From contig JACRMT010000007.1 of assembly GCA_016214855.1 (NCBI GenBank), positions 1-64,000 of the forward strand: a stretch of DNA of 64,000 bases. Direction: 5' to 3'. A program made the position numbers and the translations under genes. Under the pieces are notes generated by a model. The model saw only the letters and a list, made by a program, of their open reading frames with translations. It did not search any database and was not told the origin of the DNA. Shown here one piece after another: positions 17,748-26,612 of this stretch (positions are counted from its first letter, which is position 1; every line of letters starts with the position of its first letter). The DNA is from Nitrospirota bacterium. GTDB taxonomy: Bacteria; Nitrospirota; Thermodesulfovibrionia; Thermodesulfovibrionales; UBA6898.

Positions 17748-18757
17748 CCGCCTATCCTTGACATTGGCCGCTTGACAGCGTGCGGACCGGGAAGAGATGG
17801 CTTGAGCGCAGAAGATGAAGCATTCAGGTTATGCTCCTTCGGTTTCACCTCGATAGAAAGTTTCAGCAGCCGTTCTATCTCCAGGTCAGAGGCTCCGCTT
17901 CTGAGTGCTGAGCGGAGATCGATCTCTGTCTCCGAGAAGAGACATGGCCGGAGTTTTCCGTCAGATGTCAGCCTGAGCCGGTTACAGTCTTTGCAGAAAT
18001 GGTGCGTCAGCGCGCTGATAAACCCGATCACGCCCTTTGCACCTTCAAGGCGGTAATACTTGGAGGGCCCGTTTTTTCGAACGCGCACAGGGGAGAGAGG
18101 CCCCAGTGTTTCTATGACCTTCCTTATCTCATCTGTTGTCATATACTTTTGAGGACTCCAAAAACCCACTGATCCTGTGGGCATGCATTCGATAAAACGC
18201 ACATGATGATCAGATTCGATGGTAATTCTGGCAAAGTCGAGGATCTCGTCCTCGTTCATACCGCGAACAGGGACCATGTTTATCTTTACCGGCAGCAGCC
18301 CGGCCTGTTCTGCTGCATGCAGACCTTTCAGCACAACAGTAAGGTCTCCGCCGCGGGTTATCTCCCTGAACCGATCAGGCCTGAGAGAATCGATGCTGAT
18401 ATTCACCCTGTCAAGTCCTGCATTCGCAAGGCTTGCTGCATGCTCTGCCAGCAGCAGCCCGTTTGTCGTGAGGCTGAGCTCCTCGATGCCGGCAATCTTC
18501 CTGAGCGATGAGACAAGAAAGGTCAGATTTTTCCTGACGAGCGGTTCCCCGCCGGTCAGCCGGATCTTTCTGACGCCCAGCCCGGCTGCAATCTTTGCCA
18601 CCCTGATGATCTCCTCATAGCTGAGAATAGCCGTATGCGCTGCAGAAGCAACACCGTCAGAGGGCATGCAGTAGATGCACCGCAGGTTGCATTTGTCCGT
18701 GATCGATATCCTCAGGTAGTCAATGACCCGGGAAAAGCTGTCTGTCAGCGAGTTCAT
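17744..18757 (-). CDS. moaA: GTP 3',8-cyclase
   Basis: The 337-residue radical-SAM enzyme starts molybdenum cofactor synthesis from GTP. The N-terminal cluster is C23xxxC27xxC30 in KCNLRCIYC. The second cluster is in [22 protein letters not shown]. It lacks the C-terminal GG tail of most MoaA proteins and ends instead in PMSRIGG. Its start overlaps the cpoB stop by 4 bp, so moaA-moaC are the last genes of the tol-pal operon. Confidence 0.96.
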   Translation of the reverse strand: MNSLTDSFSRVIDYLRISITDKCNLRCIYCMPSDGVASAAHTAILSYEEIIRVAKIAAGLGVRKIRLTGGEPLVRKNLTFLVSSLRKIAGIEELSLTTNGLLLAEHAASLANAGLDRVNISIDSLRPDRFREITRGGDLTVVLKGLHAAEQAGLLPVKINMVPVRGMNEDEILDFARITIESDHHVRFIECMPTGSVGFWSPQKYMTTDEIRKVIETLGPLSPVRVRKNGPSKYYRLEGAKGVIGFISALTHHFCKDCNRLRLTSDGKLRPCLFSETEIDLRSALRSGASDLEIERLLKLSIEVKPKEHNLNASSSALKPSLPGPHAVKRPMSRIGG

Positions 18758-19644
18758 CTCTTTTTGGACGGCTTCTTGTCCAGTTCTGCAAGTTTCTTCC
18801 TGGCAGCCTCAGCGTCCTTTGTATTAGGATATTTTTCGACAAGCTTATTCAGGATGATCTTGCCTGTCTTGGCATCGCCTATCTCTGCAAAGGCATATCC
18901 CTGCTTGAGCAGGCCGCTGCTGACCTTGTCGCTGTCCGGATATTTCTTCAGCAGGGTCTCATAAGCAAGGATCGCGCTTTCAAAGTCTTTCTCCCCGTAG
19001 TATGATTCAGCGATCCAGAACTGCGCATTGTCCGTGAGATCGGTCTTCGGATATTCCCTGATAAAGGCCTCGAACCTCTCCCTTGACTCCTTGTACTTCT
19101 TGTCCCTGAAGAGTTGGTAGGCTGCATCATAGGCCTTTGCCTTCGTGTCTGCAGCGGGTTCGACCGGTGTCTCGACCTCTGTCTTTGCCGTGTTGTTCGG
19201 TTTCAGTGATGCATCGGCTGCATCGTTTGCAGGTTCCTTTGGCCTTCCCTGGTTTTCAAGGGCAGACAGCCTGTCCTTCACCATCTTTATCTGCGTCTCC
19301 AGTCCGGCTATCTGCGCCTTAAGAAGGTCCCGTTCTGAGCTGATCTCCTTCAGGGATTTCTCCGTAAAATACCTGTTCTCGTCAAATCTGCCTCTTAGCT
19401 CCTGAAGGCCGCTTGAGGTCACATGTATCTTGGAAAAAAGGTCTGCCTGGCTTTCCTTCACCGGAGTGAAAGAATCCTCCCTGACAACACCGGAAGTCTT
19501 TTCCTTCAGAGAGTCTATCTCCTTTCGCGCCTCCAGGCTGCTTCGCTGCAGTTCATGAAGATCGCTTCTCACCCGGTCCATGTCATTGCCGGAAACACAG
19601 GCTGACAGAAAGAGAACAAGAAACAAAGAACATGCCTTCTTCAC
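18754..19644 (-). CDS. cpoB: cell division coordinator CpoB (YbgF)
   Basis: The 296-residue protein has a lipoprotein signal (FLSAC, Cys16), where E. coli CpoB is a soluble periplasmic protein. A coiled coil follows (residues ~20-130), then three TPR repeats of the YbgF type (AYQLFRDKKYKESRERFEAFI, AQFWIAESYYGEKDF, KQGYAFAEIGDAKTGKIILN). It links Tol-Pal energy to septal peptidoglycan synthesis in characterised relatives. The position after pal is typical. Confidence 0.92.
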   Translation of the reverse strand: MKKACSLFLVLFLSACVSGNDMDRVRSDLHELQRSSLEARKEIDSLKEKTSGVVREDSFTPVKESQADLFSKIHVTSSGLQELRGRFDENRYFTEKSLKEISSERDLLKAQIAGLETQIKMVKDRLSALENQGRPKEPANDAADASLKPNNTAKTEVETPVEPAADTKAKAYDAAYQLFRDKKYKESRERFEAFIREYPKTDLTDNAQFWIAESYYGEKDFESAILAYETLLKKYPDSDKVSSGLLKQGYAFAEIGDAKTGKIILNKLVEKYPNTKDAEAARKKLAELDKKPSKKR

Positions 19645-19646
19645 AA

Positions 19647-20225
19647 TTACTTGCCCACCTTTATAAGAACCGTGAAATGAGCCCTTCTGTTCTTTGCCCA
19701 GCAGCTTTCGGTCTGTTCTTTGCAGGCAGGCTTCTCTTCGCCATAGCTGATCACATCGATCCTTCCTGATGCAACGCCGAGACTGACAAGATAATCCTTT
19801 ACTGCCTTGGCCCTGCGGTCACCAAGTGCAAGGTTGTATTCATTTGTGCCTCGCTCGTCGCAATGGCCCTCAACAGATAATCGTGCAGTCGTGTTTTTTG
19901 TCATCCACGACGATACTGCCTGGAGCGTCTGTTTATATGACTCTTTCACCTCATACTTGTCATACTCAAAAAGAAGGTCTGAAAACAGGTTTTCTTTGCT
20001 CTCCATATACTGGGCACCCTTACCCATTGCATCAGAAGAATCAACATTTCCGTCAAGCCGTTTCTCGGTTATTTTTTCCTGGTCTTTCTGCTGCTTCATA
20101 TCCTTCTGCTGCTGTCCCTGCTGTCCTGAGTCAGGCTGAGTGACCGCCCTCTTTTGGCAGGCGGCAAGTCCGAATGCGATAACGACAGATACGGCGATCA
20201 CGACCATTAAACTTTTTGCTTTCAT
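19647..20225 (-). CDS. pal: peptidoglycan-associated lipoprotein Pal
   Basis: The 192-residue lipoprotein has a signal ending GLAAC (Cys23), a Gln/Lys-rich linker, then an OmpA-like peptidoglycan-binding domain. Key residues are in VEGHCDERGTNEYNLALGDRRA, with Asp and Arg that contact diaminopimelate. AGGAGG lies 6 nt before ATG 20225, which sets the start. A 32-residue upstream extension seen in frame is not real. Confidence 0.96.
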   Translation of the reverse strand: MKAKSLMVVIAVSVVIAFGLAACQKRAVTQPDSGQQGQQQKDMKQQKDQEKITEKRLDGNVDSSDAMGKGAQYMESKENLFSDLLFEYDKYEVKESYKQTLQAVSSWMTKNTTARLSVEGHCDERGTNEYNLALGDRRAKAVKDYLVSLGVASGRIDVISYGEEKPACKEQTESCWAKNRRAHFTVLIKVGK

Positions 20226-20250
20226 CTGCATCCTCCTTTGATTCTTGTTA

Positions 20251-21546
20251 TTAGTTTGGTGACCATCCCGGGGCAGTGGAACGAAGCCCCCGGGGGCTGA
20301 TCTTCTTCTGGGCCTCTCCATTTGCCCTCATGATATATATCCCTTTTGTGCCATCCCGGTCAGAAGAGAACGTTATATGCCTGCCCTCAGGAGAAAAAGA
20401 TGGATCCTCGTTGTTGCCGCTTTCTGTCAGCTGCATAAGCGTTGACCCATCAGGTTTCACAATACAGATCTGGTTCTTCCCCCGCCTGCAGGAAAATACG
20501 ATCCGGTCGCCCGATGGCGACCAGGCGGGAGATGTATTATAGGAACCCTCAAAGGTGATCCTCCTGATATCACTCCCGTCAGCACGCATCAGATAGATCT
20601 GCGGGCTTCCGCCGCGGTCAGATACAAAAGCGATCTGGCTGCCGTCAGGGGAAACCACCGGTGAGACCTCGATGCCCTGCGTAAACGTGAGCTTCTTTAC
20701 TGACTCGTCTTTAAGAGACAGCAGATAGATGTCAGGGGTTCCGTCTTTTGTTGAAGAGAGGGTTATTGCATCACCTTTTGGTGAAAAACCGCCTGCCATA
20801 TTGGTGCCTTTTGACGCGAATATCTTTTTTTCGGTCATTTTCCCGAAGTCTAACAGATAGATACCCCATTGTCTACCGCGCTCGGAGGAATAGACAATTT
20901 TTGCGCCATCAGCTGACCAGTGCGGTGCAAGGACCAACGATCCCTTTAGTCCAAGCTTTCTTACCCGGTGGCCGTCCCAGTCCATGACATAAATGCCTTT
21001 TTCTCCGTCGTCTTCCGCAACAAAAGCGATCTTTGTTCTGAACATGCCGGTCTGACCGGTGAAGGCCTTATAGATATCATTCGAAATATTATGCGCAAGC
21101 TGTCGGATAAGATCCTTGTCTGAACGATACTGCTTATTTAGGATCATATTACCTTCAAATACGTCATAGACCGACAGATCAACCGCGACGCCCTGTTCCG
21201 TTGTGATCGTTCCCTTCACAACAGCCTCTATGCCAAGAGGCCTCCAGTTCTGCTGACTGAATTCCTGTGAGGCCTGCTCTATGTACGAGGCTTTATCAAT
21301 GCAGACAAAAAGACCGGTAAACGTGAGGTCGTCCCTGATAATATCAGAGAGCTCCCTGCCCTGAGCACCTTGCAGATCGTAGATAGCTATGGGGAGTTTT
21401 TTGGCAGAAGGCGAAGTAATGTCGATATAAACCCTGGCTTCAGCGACCGTGAATAGTGAAGCGTGAAGCGTGAGGAGCAAAGCAGCATACAGAATCGTCC
21501 CGCTCCATGCCATCCGGCCCGTGCCCCATGCCCAATGCCCTATCAC
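20251..21546 (-). CDS. tolB: Tol-Pal system beta-propeller protein TolB
   Basis: The 431-residue periplasmic protein has a signal peptide (hydrophobic stretch ILYAALLLTLHASLF then AEA), the TolB N-domain, and a six-bladed WD40-like propeller with repeated SPDGSQIAFVSDRGG-type blades. It binds Pal and TolA. GTG at 21546 overlaps the tolA stop and has GAGG 8 nt upstream; ATG 21513 is an alternative. The first 35 codons lie in low-complexity repeats, so the N-terminus may be recently reshaped. Confidence 0.95.
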   Translation of the reverse strand: MIGHWAWGTGRMAWSGTILYAALLLTLHASLFTVAEARVYIDITSPSAKKLPIAIYDLQGAQGRELSDIIRDDLTFTGLFVCIDKASYIEQASQEFSQQNWRPLGIEAVVKGTITTEQGVAVDLSVYDVFEGNMILNKQYRSDKDLIRQLAHNISNDIYKAFTGQTGMFRTKIAFVAEDDGEKGIYVMDWDGHRVRKLGLKGSLVLAPHWSADGAKIVYSSERGRQWGIYLLDFGKMTEKKIFASKGTNMAGGFSPKGDAITLSSTKDGTPDIYLLSLKDESVKKLTFTQGIEVSPVVSPDGSQIAFVSDRGGSPQIYLMRADGSDIRRITFEGSYNTSPAWSPSGDRIVFSCRRGKNQICIVKPDGSTLMQLTESGNNEDPSFSPEGRHITFSSDRDGTKGIYIMRANGEAQKKISPRGLRSTAPGWSPN

Positions 21547-22202
21547 GGATAGAACCTCATACCGATCTCCATCTCCTGTGGCGGCGGCGTGACAGGAGAG
21601 GCTTTTATAATCGCCTGCTGAACTGATCGATCAAACAGAGGATTCCCGGATTTTTGTTCGATTTCAAGCACCTGGATGGTCCCGTCTTTCTGAATTCTTA
21701 CGTTTATGGTCATCAGCAAATCCTTATCTGCCCAATCAGGATAAAACCATCCAGCCTTAATTTCAGCGACGATTTTGTCCATATAGGTTGCCGTTCCCTG
21801 TGATGATCCGGAACCCCGCCCCGAGCTTTTCGGGGAACTCTTGCTTTGACTGCCGCTGACAGATGAGACCTTTCTGTGCAGATCGACTATGTCGTGCATC
21901 TTCTTTTTCGCCTTAAGTGCAGATAACTGCTCCTCAAGCCGCTTCAAATCGGCCTTTGAATCCCTGACTGCTTTTTCCGGCTGCCTGATGTGCTCTATTC
22001 CTGTGCCCTGCTCACGCTTCCCGGGTATTTCTTCTGTAGCCCCTCCCCGGGAAGAACTGGTTGGGCCAACAAGACTTACTTCATACGGAGAAGGCATGAC
22101 AACGTTTCGGGAATACCTGAGGATAAGCGCTGCTATAAGGAAAAAAGTGAGGTGCAGAGCAGCAGAGAGAACCGTTGTTGCCTGAAGACTCGGCCCCCTC
22201 AT
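21543..22202 (-). CDS. tolA: TolA/TonB-type energy-transducing protein
   Basis: The 219-residue protein has one N-terminal membrane helix (LHLTFFLIAALILRY), a Ser/Gly/Lys-rich coiled middle (LKRLEEQLSALKAKKKMHD) and a TonB C-terminal domain (GWFYPDWADKDLLMTINVRIQKDGTI). It is much shorter than enterobacterial TolA. Its place between tolR and tolB supports the TolA role of linking the TolQR motor to Pal. Confidence 0.9.
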   Translation of the reverse strand: MRGPSLQATTVLSAALHLTFFLIAALILRYSRNVVMPSPYEVSLVGPTSSSRGGATEEIPGKREQGTGIEHIRQPEKAVRDSKADLKRLEEQLSALKAKKKMHDIVDLHRKVSSVSGSQSKSSPKSSGRGSGSSQGTATYMDKIVAEIKAGWFYPDWADKDLLMTINVRIQKDGTIQVLEIEQKSGNPLFDRSVQQAIIKASPVTPPPQEMEIGMRFYP

Positions 22203-22600
22203 TTCAGATCAAGCTTTGGTTCTGTTATCATTCCCAGTTTTTCGATTCCTGCCTCCTTGATCTCACCCATCACCTCAACCACCAGACCATAGGGCACATC
22301 CTTATCTGCCTTGAGAAAAACATTCGGATTCAGCTTACTAACAGCTATGAGCTTCTGCTTCATCTCTGCCATCGAAACCGGCGTATCATTCATATAGACT
22401 GTCCGATCCCGCTTTATGACAAGAGATATCCTTTCGTCAGGGGGAAGTTCCTTTCCTTTTGCCTTGGGCAGATTCACGTCAACCCCTTGCTGCATAAGCG
22501 GAGCAGTCACCATAAAGATGACAAGCAGCACCAGCATGACGTCAACAAAAGGCGTCACATTGATCTCTGAAAGTACGGTTCTATTCCTGTTTGTCTTCAT
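22199..22600 (-). CDS. tolR: Tol-Pal motor subunit TolR (ExbD family)
   Basis: The 133-residue protein has the ExbD/TolR signature SEINVTPFVDVMLVLLVIFMVTAP, with the proton-channel Asp in FVDVMLVL on its single membrane helix. A periplasmic domain follows. It forms the proton-driven motor with TolQ. Starts and stops overlap tolQ and tolA by 4 bp. Confidence 0.96.
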   Translation of the reverse strand: MKTNRNRTVLSEINVTPFVDVMLVLLVIFMVTAPLMQQGVDVNLPKAKGKELPPDERISLVIKRDRTVYMNDTPVSMAEMKQKLIAVSKLNPNVFLKADKDVPYGLVVEVMGEIKEAGIEKLGMITEPKLDLK

Positions 22601-23226
22601 TCAGCGGCTTTTGAGAAAAGTTCAAGGAGATCCTCAGAAAAATCTTCCATCTCCAGGATCATTTTTCTGGACATACTGAGATAGTAGTTATACGCAATAA
22701 CTGCAGGGATAGCTGCTGCCAGGCCGACCGCAGTTGCGATAAGCGCTTCGGCAATGCCCGGGGCAACAACCGCGAGAGAGGCTGAGCCTGCAGAACCGAT
22801 ACCATGGAATGCATTCATGATTCCCCAGACCGTTCCGAACAGACCGATAAAAGGGGCTGTTGAGCCTGTTGTTGCAAGAAAGTTAAGGTATTTTTCGAGC
22901 TTCACCGATTCAAGGGTCTCGTATCTCCTGAGCAGACGCTTTATCTCATTCTTGTCTTTTTTCGCTTCGTCGGTATAAACCGCCTTGAAAACGTTTGCGA
23001 TCGGGCTGAGCGTAAGGCTCCTCGTTGACTGAAATAGTGATTTGGGATCACGGTTCGAGCGGTATATTCGCTGGAACTGGGCTGACTCCTTGTTGGCTGA
23101 AGAGAAATACCTCTGCTTAAAGAAGATGATGGCCCAGGAGATCACAGAAAATGACATGAGGATCAGCAGAACAGCTTTAACAATATATCCTGCATTAAGA
23201 ATAAGCTGTATGACGGAATTATTCAT
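22597..23226 (-). CDS. tolQ: Tol-Pal motor subunit TolQ (MotA/ExbB family)
   Basis: The 209-residue protein has three membrane helices: one at the N-terminus (IVKAVLLILMSFSVISWAII) and two in the C-terminal half. The second bears FIGLFGTVWGIMNAFHGIG and the third AEALIATAVGLAAAIPAVIAYN. These are the proton-channel helices of the MotA/TolQ/ExbB family. It is the first gene of the operon, with GGGG before the ATG and a good promoter upstream. Confidence 0.96.
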   Translation of the reverse strand: MNNSVIQLILNAGYIVKAVLLILMSFSVISWAIIFFKQRYFSSANKESAQFQRIYRSNRDPKSLFQSTRSLTLSPIANVFKAVYTDEAKKDKNEIKRLLRRYETLESVKLEKYLNFLATTGSTAPFIGLFGTVWGIMNAFHGIGSAGSASLAVVAPGIAEALIATAVGLAAAIPAVIAYNYYLSMSRKMILEMEDFSEDLLELFSKAAE

Positions 23227-23242
23227 GGATACCCCTTACAGT

Positions 23243-23271
23243 TTTAAAGAATTTAATGAATTCACTGTCAA
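23243..23271 (-). promoter_or_regulatory. promoter of the tol-pal-moa operon
   Basis: On the minus strand TTGACA (23266-23271) and TTTAAA (23243-23248) are 17 nt apart, about 17 nt before the tolQ start. A second overlapping pair is TTGACT with TAAATT, also at 17 nt. Confidence 0.6.
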
Positions 23272-23335
23272 AAGTCAAATTAAGAAATTTTAACTTTTTT
23301 TCTGAAATTAAACCATAAATTAAAAGAGTTTTTTC

Positions 23336-23344
23336 TGTTATAAT
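23336..23344 (+). promoter_or_regulatory. extended -10 promoter for tRNA-Ser
   Basis: TGTTATAAT gives a TG motif one base before a perfect TATAAT (23339-23344). No good -35 is seen. The tRNA begins about 80 nt downstream. Confidence 0.5.
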
Positions 23345-23426
23345 AATTTCCCCGAAGAGGTAGTCAACGTGGTTGCTCGCTTCAGCGAGTCCGCCGGGGC
23401 GGAAAGACGACGGTCTGGTTTAAATC

Positions 23427-23516
23427 GGAGAGGTGGCCGAGCGGTTGAAGGCGACGGTCTTGAAAATCGTTGTAGGGGCGACTCTACCGTGAGTTCGAAT
23501 CTCACCCTCTCCGCCA
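23427..23516 (+). tRNA. tRNA-Ser (anticodon UGA)
   Basis: The 90-nt sequence starts GGAGAGGTGGCCGAGCGG and pairs with CCTCTCC at its 3' end, followed by G and an encoded CCA. A long variable arm marks a class II tRNA. The anticodon loop CTTGAAA gives UGA (reads UCA). The T-arm GTTCGAAT is present. Confidence 0.95.
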
Positions 23517-23577
23517 TTTACCTCTTTCATCATGTCCACCTCATGCAGCCCTGCTCTGCAGCCCTCCATTTTGTTTG

Positions 23578-23606
23578 TTGTGAGAGTCATTAATTAGCGG
23601 TATAAT
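23578..23606 (+). promoter_or_regulatory. promoter of the GNAT gene
   Basis: TTGTGA (23578-23583) and TATAAT (23601-23606) are 17 nt apart. A GGGAGG ribosome site and the ATG follow at 23634. Confidence 0.7.
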
Positions 23607-23633
23607 CTGAGCAGGAATTAAAGGGAGGGTATC

Positions 23634-24188
23634 ATGCCCGGAGAACCAGAAGAAGATGTCCTGAAATTCATAGCAAAAAATGGCGAGAAGATCACACTCA
23701 GACTCGCTGGGTGTCAGGATGCCGAAGAGATCATCAGCGTGATCAAGACAAATGCTCCGGACAGGAGTTATGTGCTGATGGAGCACTATGGCACAAAGTC
23801 GGATTCAGTCAAAAAATATATCTGCAGCATGGACTTTGAGAAAAACCTGCTGATCGTTGCGATCACAGACCATGCTGTGGTTGGAGCACTTTCAGGCATT
23901 CAGATGGATGGCGGTAAAAGCCCGCAGACAGCGCATATTCTGAATATAGGCCTTCATCTTGTGCCTGCATATCGCGGACTCGGGATCGGCTCTCAGATGC
24001 TGGACTATGCTATTGACTGGGCAAGAGAGCGCAGGTTCAAGAAGTTGGAGGCGAACATCTTCACCACCAATAAAAAGTCCCTTCATCTTTTCGAACGGGC
24101 AGGGTTTATTGAAGAGGGCATGCGGCATAAAAGAATTCGTATAGGCAAACAATATATTGATGAAGTGCTTATCGGAAAGATCTTGTAG
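23634..24188 (+). CDS. GNAT-family N-acetyltransferase
   Basis: The 184-residue protein has the GNAT acetyl-CoA loop RGLGIGSQMLDYAIDWA and the C-terminal strand pattern NKKSLHLFERAGFIEEG. It is closest in outline to RimJ/RimL or SpeG-like acetyltransferases, but the substrate cannot be told. It has its own promoter and a strong ribosome site, and is convergent with rsmA. Confidence 0.9.
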   Translation: MPGEPEEDVLKFIAKNGEKITLRLAGCQDAEEIISVIKTNAPDRSYVLMEHYGTKSDSVKKYICSMDFEKNLLIVAITDHAVVGALSGIQMDGGKSPQTAHILNIGLHLVPAYRGLGIGSQMLDYAIDWARERRFKKLEANIFTTNKKSLHLFERAGFIEEGMRHKRIRIGKQYIDEVLIGKIL

Positions 24189-24227
24189 CATAGAAACCCG
24201 AAAATCCCAATTCTCATCCCGAATTCC

Positions 24228-25010
24228 TTATTCTTTCTGTTGCCGGTCTTCAGGCGCAAGCATATCGGAGAGTTTCGCAAACTCCTCGAGACTCAATGTC
24301 TCGGGCCTTCGTTGAGGATCGATCCCGGTTTTTATCAATATTTTTTTTATGTCCTGGAAGGCTTTCAGGGAATTCGAAAGTGTCTTCCGCCTCTGCGAAA
24401 ATGCGGTCTTGACAACCCTTGTGAAAAGCGCCTCGTCCTGCACAGACACTGCCGGCTCCTTCCGCAGCTTCATGTGGATCACCGCTGAATCAACTTTTGG
24501 CGCCGGCCTGAAGGCTTCTTTGGGGATGATGAACTTTAGCTCAGGCTCAGCGCGAAACTGCACCATGATCGAGAGAACGCCGTAATCCTTTGTGCCCGGC
24601 CCTGCCACGATCCTCTCAGCCACCTCCTTCTGTATGGTAAGGGTCATGGACTCCACTGATCTGCGGGCATCGATAAGTCTGAAGATAATTGGTGTAGTGA
24701 TATAGTAGGGTATGTTCGCCACAACCTTGAACCGGTCAAGACGTTCAAAGGGAAATTTAAGCGCATCACCGAAAACAAGATCGATGTTATTCAGGTCCTT
24801 CAGTTCTTCGGTAAGTCTATTGTACAGATACTGGTCAAGCTCGATGGCAATGACTTTTTTTACTCTTTCGGCCAGGAGTCTTGTAAGCCTTCCCGGCCCG
24901 GGACCTATCTCGAGCACGGTGTCGCTTGCAGAAAGATCGGCAGGCCGGATTATGTTAAGAAGTATCGACGGGTCAAAAAGAAAATTCTGGCCAAGATGTT
25001 TCTTGGCCAT
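24228..25010 (-). CDS. rsmA: 16S rRNA dimethyladenosine transferase
   Basis: The 260-residue SAM enzyme (KsgA) dimethylates A1518 and A1519 of 16S rRNA. It starts MAKKHLGQNFL and shows VLEIGPGPGRLT, the SAM loop, and NIPYYITTPII, the NIPY catalytic motif. ATG 25010 overlaps the pdxA stop (TGATG). An in-frame upstream extension is the pdxA coding region read in another frame. Confidence 0.96.
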   Translation of the reverse strand: MAKKHLGQNFLFDPSILLNIIRPADLSASDTVLEIGPGPGRLTRLLAERVKKVIAIELDQYLYNRLTEELKDLNNIDLVFGDALKFPFERLDRFKVVANIPYYITTPIIFRLIDARRSVESMTLTIQKEVAERIVAGPGTKDYGVLSIMVQFRAEPELKFIIPKEAFRPAPKVDSAVIHMKLRKEPAVSVQDEALFTRVVKTAFSQRRKTLSNSLKAFQDIKKILIKTGIDPQRRPETLSLEEFAKLSDMLAPEDRQQKE

Positions 25011-25987
25011 CAGAGCTTCAATCTCGCAGCGAGCTTGATCGCCTCGATCATGCTCGAAGGTTTGGCAATGCCCTTCCATGCGATGTCATAGGCAGTGCCG
25101 TGATCAGGTGAGGTCCTGATGATCGGCAAGCCGATCGTCACATTTACGCCTGTATCAAAGCAGACCATCTTTAGGGGGATAAGGCCCTGGTCGTGATACA
25201 TGCTGACAATGATGTCAACGTCACCCTTATATGCCTTGTGGAATATGGTATCCGGCGGGTAGGGTCCGGTGACCGGAAGGCCATCTTTTTTTGCATCTTC
25301 GATCGCCGGAGAGATCGCTTCAATTTCCTCTGTACCGAAAATGCCTGCCTCGCCTGCGTGCGGGTTCAGGCCGGCAACAGCAATCCTCGGACTGCTTATC
25401 CCCATCATGTCGCATGCTTTTTTCGCCAGCCTTATGGTTTTCAGGACCGCCGCTCTTGTAATGAGTTGGGGCACGTTTCTGATTGACGTATGTATGGTTA
25501 CCAGAATAACCCGCAGCGGACCACCGGCAAGCATCATGGCATAGTCTGTCGTATGGGTAAGTTCTGCAAGCATCTCTGTATGACCATGCCATTTCTGACC
25601 TGCCATTTTCAGGGCCTCTTTTGATATAGGTGCTGTCACGATAGCATCAGCCTGCCCGTCCCTTGCAAGCTCAACAGCCTTTTTGATGTAACTGGCACAG
25701 GCCCTGCCGCCCTCTGCTGAAGGTCTGCCTTGTTGAAAGCCTTTCAGTGCACCGGTGTCTATGATTCTCACGGTCCCCGGAGAGGGAAACGCATCAGAAG
25801 GAGAACGAACAGGAACAAGATTAAGGCGGGCACTGCAGACCTTCAATGCCTCCTGCATAACAGTTTGATCGCCGATCACGATCGGGTGGCAGGCGGTCTG
25901 CACTTCAGGGTTCTGAAGTGCATTGACAATGACCTCAGGCCCTATGCCTGCAGGGTCTCCCATAGTTATTGCAACTGTTTTCGTCAT
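25010..25987 (-). CDS. pdxA: 4-hydroxythreonine-4-phosphate dehydrogenase
   Basis: The 325-residue NAD-dependent enzyme acts in the DXP-dependent pathway of pyridoxal phosphate. Motifs are TMGDPAGIGPEV, TAPISKEALKMAG, GHTEMLAELT, GLNPHAGEAG and MYHDQGLIPLKM, which include its metal-binding histidines. It is full length. The pdxA-rsmA pairing is also seen in enterobacteria. Confidence 0.96.
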   Translation of the reverse strand: MTKTVAITMGDPAGIGPEVIVNALQNPEVQTACHPIVIGDQTVMQEALKVCSARLNLVPVRSPSDAFPSPGTVRIIDTGALKGFQQGRPSAEGGRACASYIKKAVELARDGQADAIVTAPISKEALKMAGQKWHGHTEMLAELTHTTDYAMMLAGGPLRVILVTIHTSIRNVPQLITRAAVLKTIRLAKKACDMMGISSPRIAVAGLNPHAGEAGIFGTEEIEAISPAIEDAKKDGLPVTGPYPPDTIFHKAYKGDVDIIVSMYHDQGLIPLKMVCFDTGVNVTIGLPIIRTSPDHGTAYDIAWKGIAKPSSMIEAIKLAARLKL

Positions 25988-26039
25988 AGCAGCTAATCCT
26001 CTCCATGGCCAGGGAAGACAAGGGTCTCCCTGCCATATG

Positions 26040-26456
26040 TTAATCGCCGATTATTTTGACCAGCACGCGTTTTTTTCTTCTGCCGTCGAATTCTCCATAG
26101 AAGACCTGCTCCCACGGTCCGAAGTCGAGTTTGCTGTTTGTGATCGCAACAACAACCTCCCTGCCCATGATCTGGCGCTTCAGATGGCCGTCTGCGTTGT
26201 CCTCTCCTGAATTGTGACGGTATTGCGAAACAGGCTCATGCGGCGCAAGCTTTTCAAGCCATGTGTCAAAGTCATGATGAAGCCCAGACTCATCATCATT
26301 AATGAATACTGATGCCGTAATATGCATGGCATTTACCAGCACAAGCCCTTCTCTGATGCCGCTTTCCTTCAGGCATTCCTCAACTTTAGTTGTGATATTG
26401 ATAAAGGCCCTGCGCGTCGGAACATCAAACAAAAGTTCTTTTCTGAAGCTCTTCAT
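26040..26456 (-). CDS. YjbQ/UPF0047 family protein
   Basis: The 138-residue protein has the family signature [35 protein letters not shown] and [14 protein letters not shown]. The His-rich residues likely bind a metal. Members have weak thiamine-phosphate synthase activity in tests, but their true role is unclear. It is the first gene of the yjbQ-pdxA-rsmA run, with about 50 bp before pdxA. Confidence 0.92.
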   Translation of the reverse strand: MKSFRKELLFDVPTRRAFINITTKVEECLKESGIREGLVLVNAMHITASVFINDDESGLHHDFDTWLEKLAPHEPVSQYRHNSGEDNADGHLKRQIMGREVVVAITNSKLDFGPWEQVFYGEFDGRRKKRVLVKIIGD

Positions 26457-26612
26457 GCGTTACATCATAGCAACTCCTCAGGCTTACTACAAGACAGACC
26501 TACGGATTGCTCGCATCCGATTTGTTTAAGGATAAAGTGAAGTTATCTTTATAACATCTTAAACTTAAAGAATAATATTGACTTTTTTGACAGCCAATGC
26601 TTTAATCTCCCT

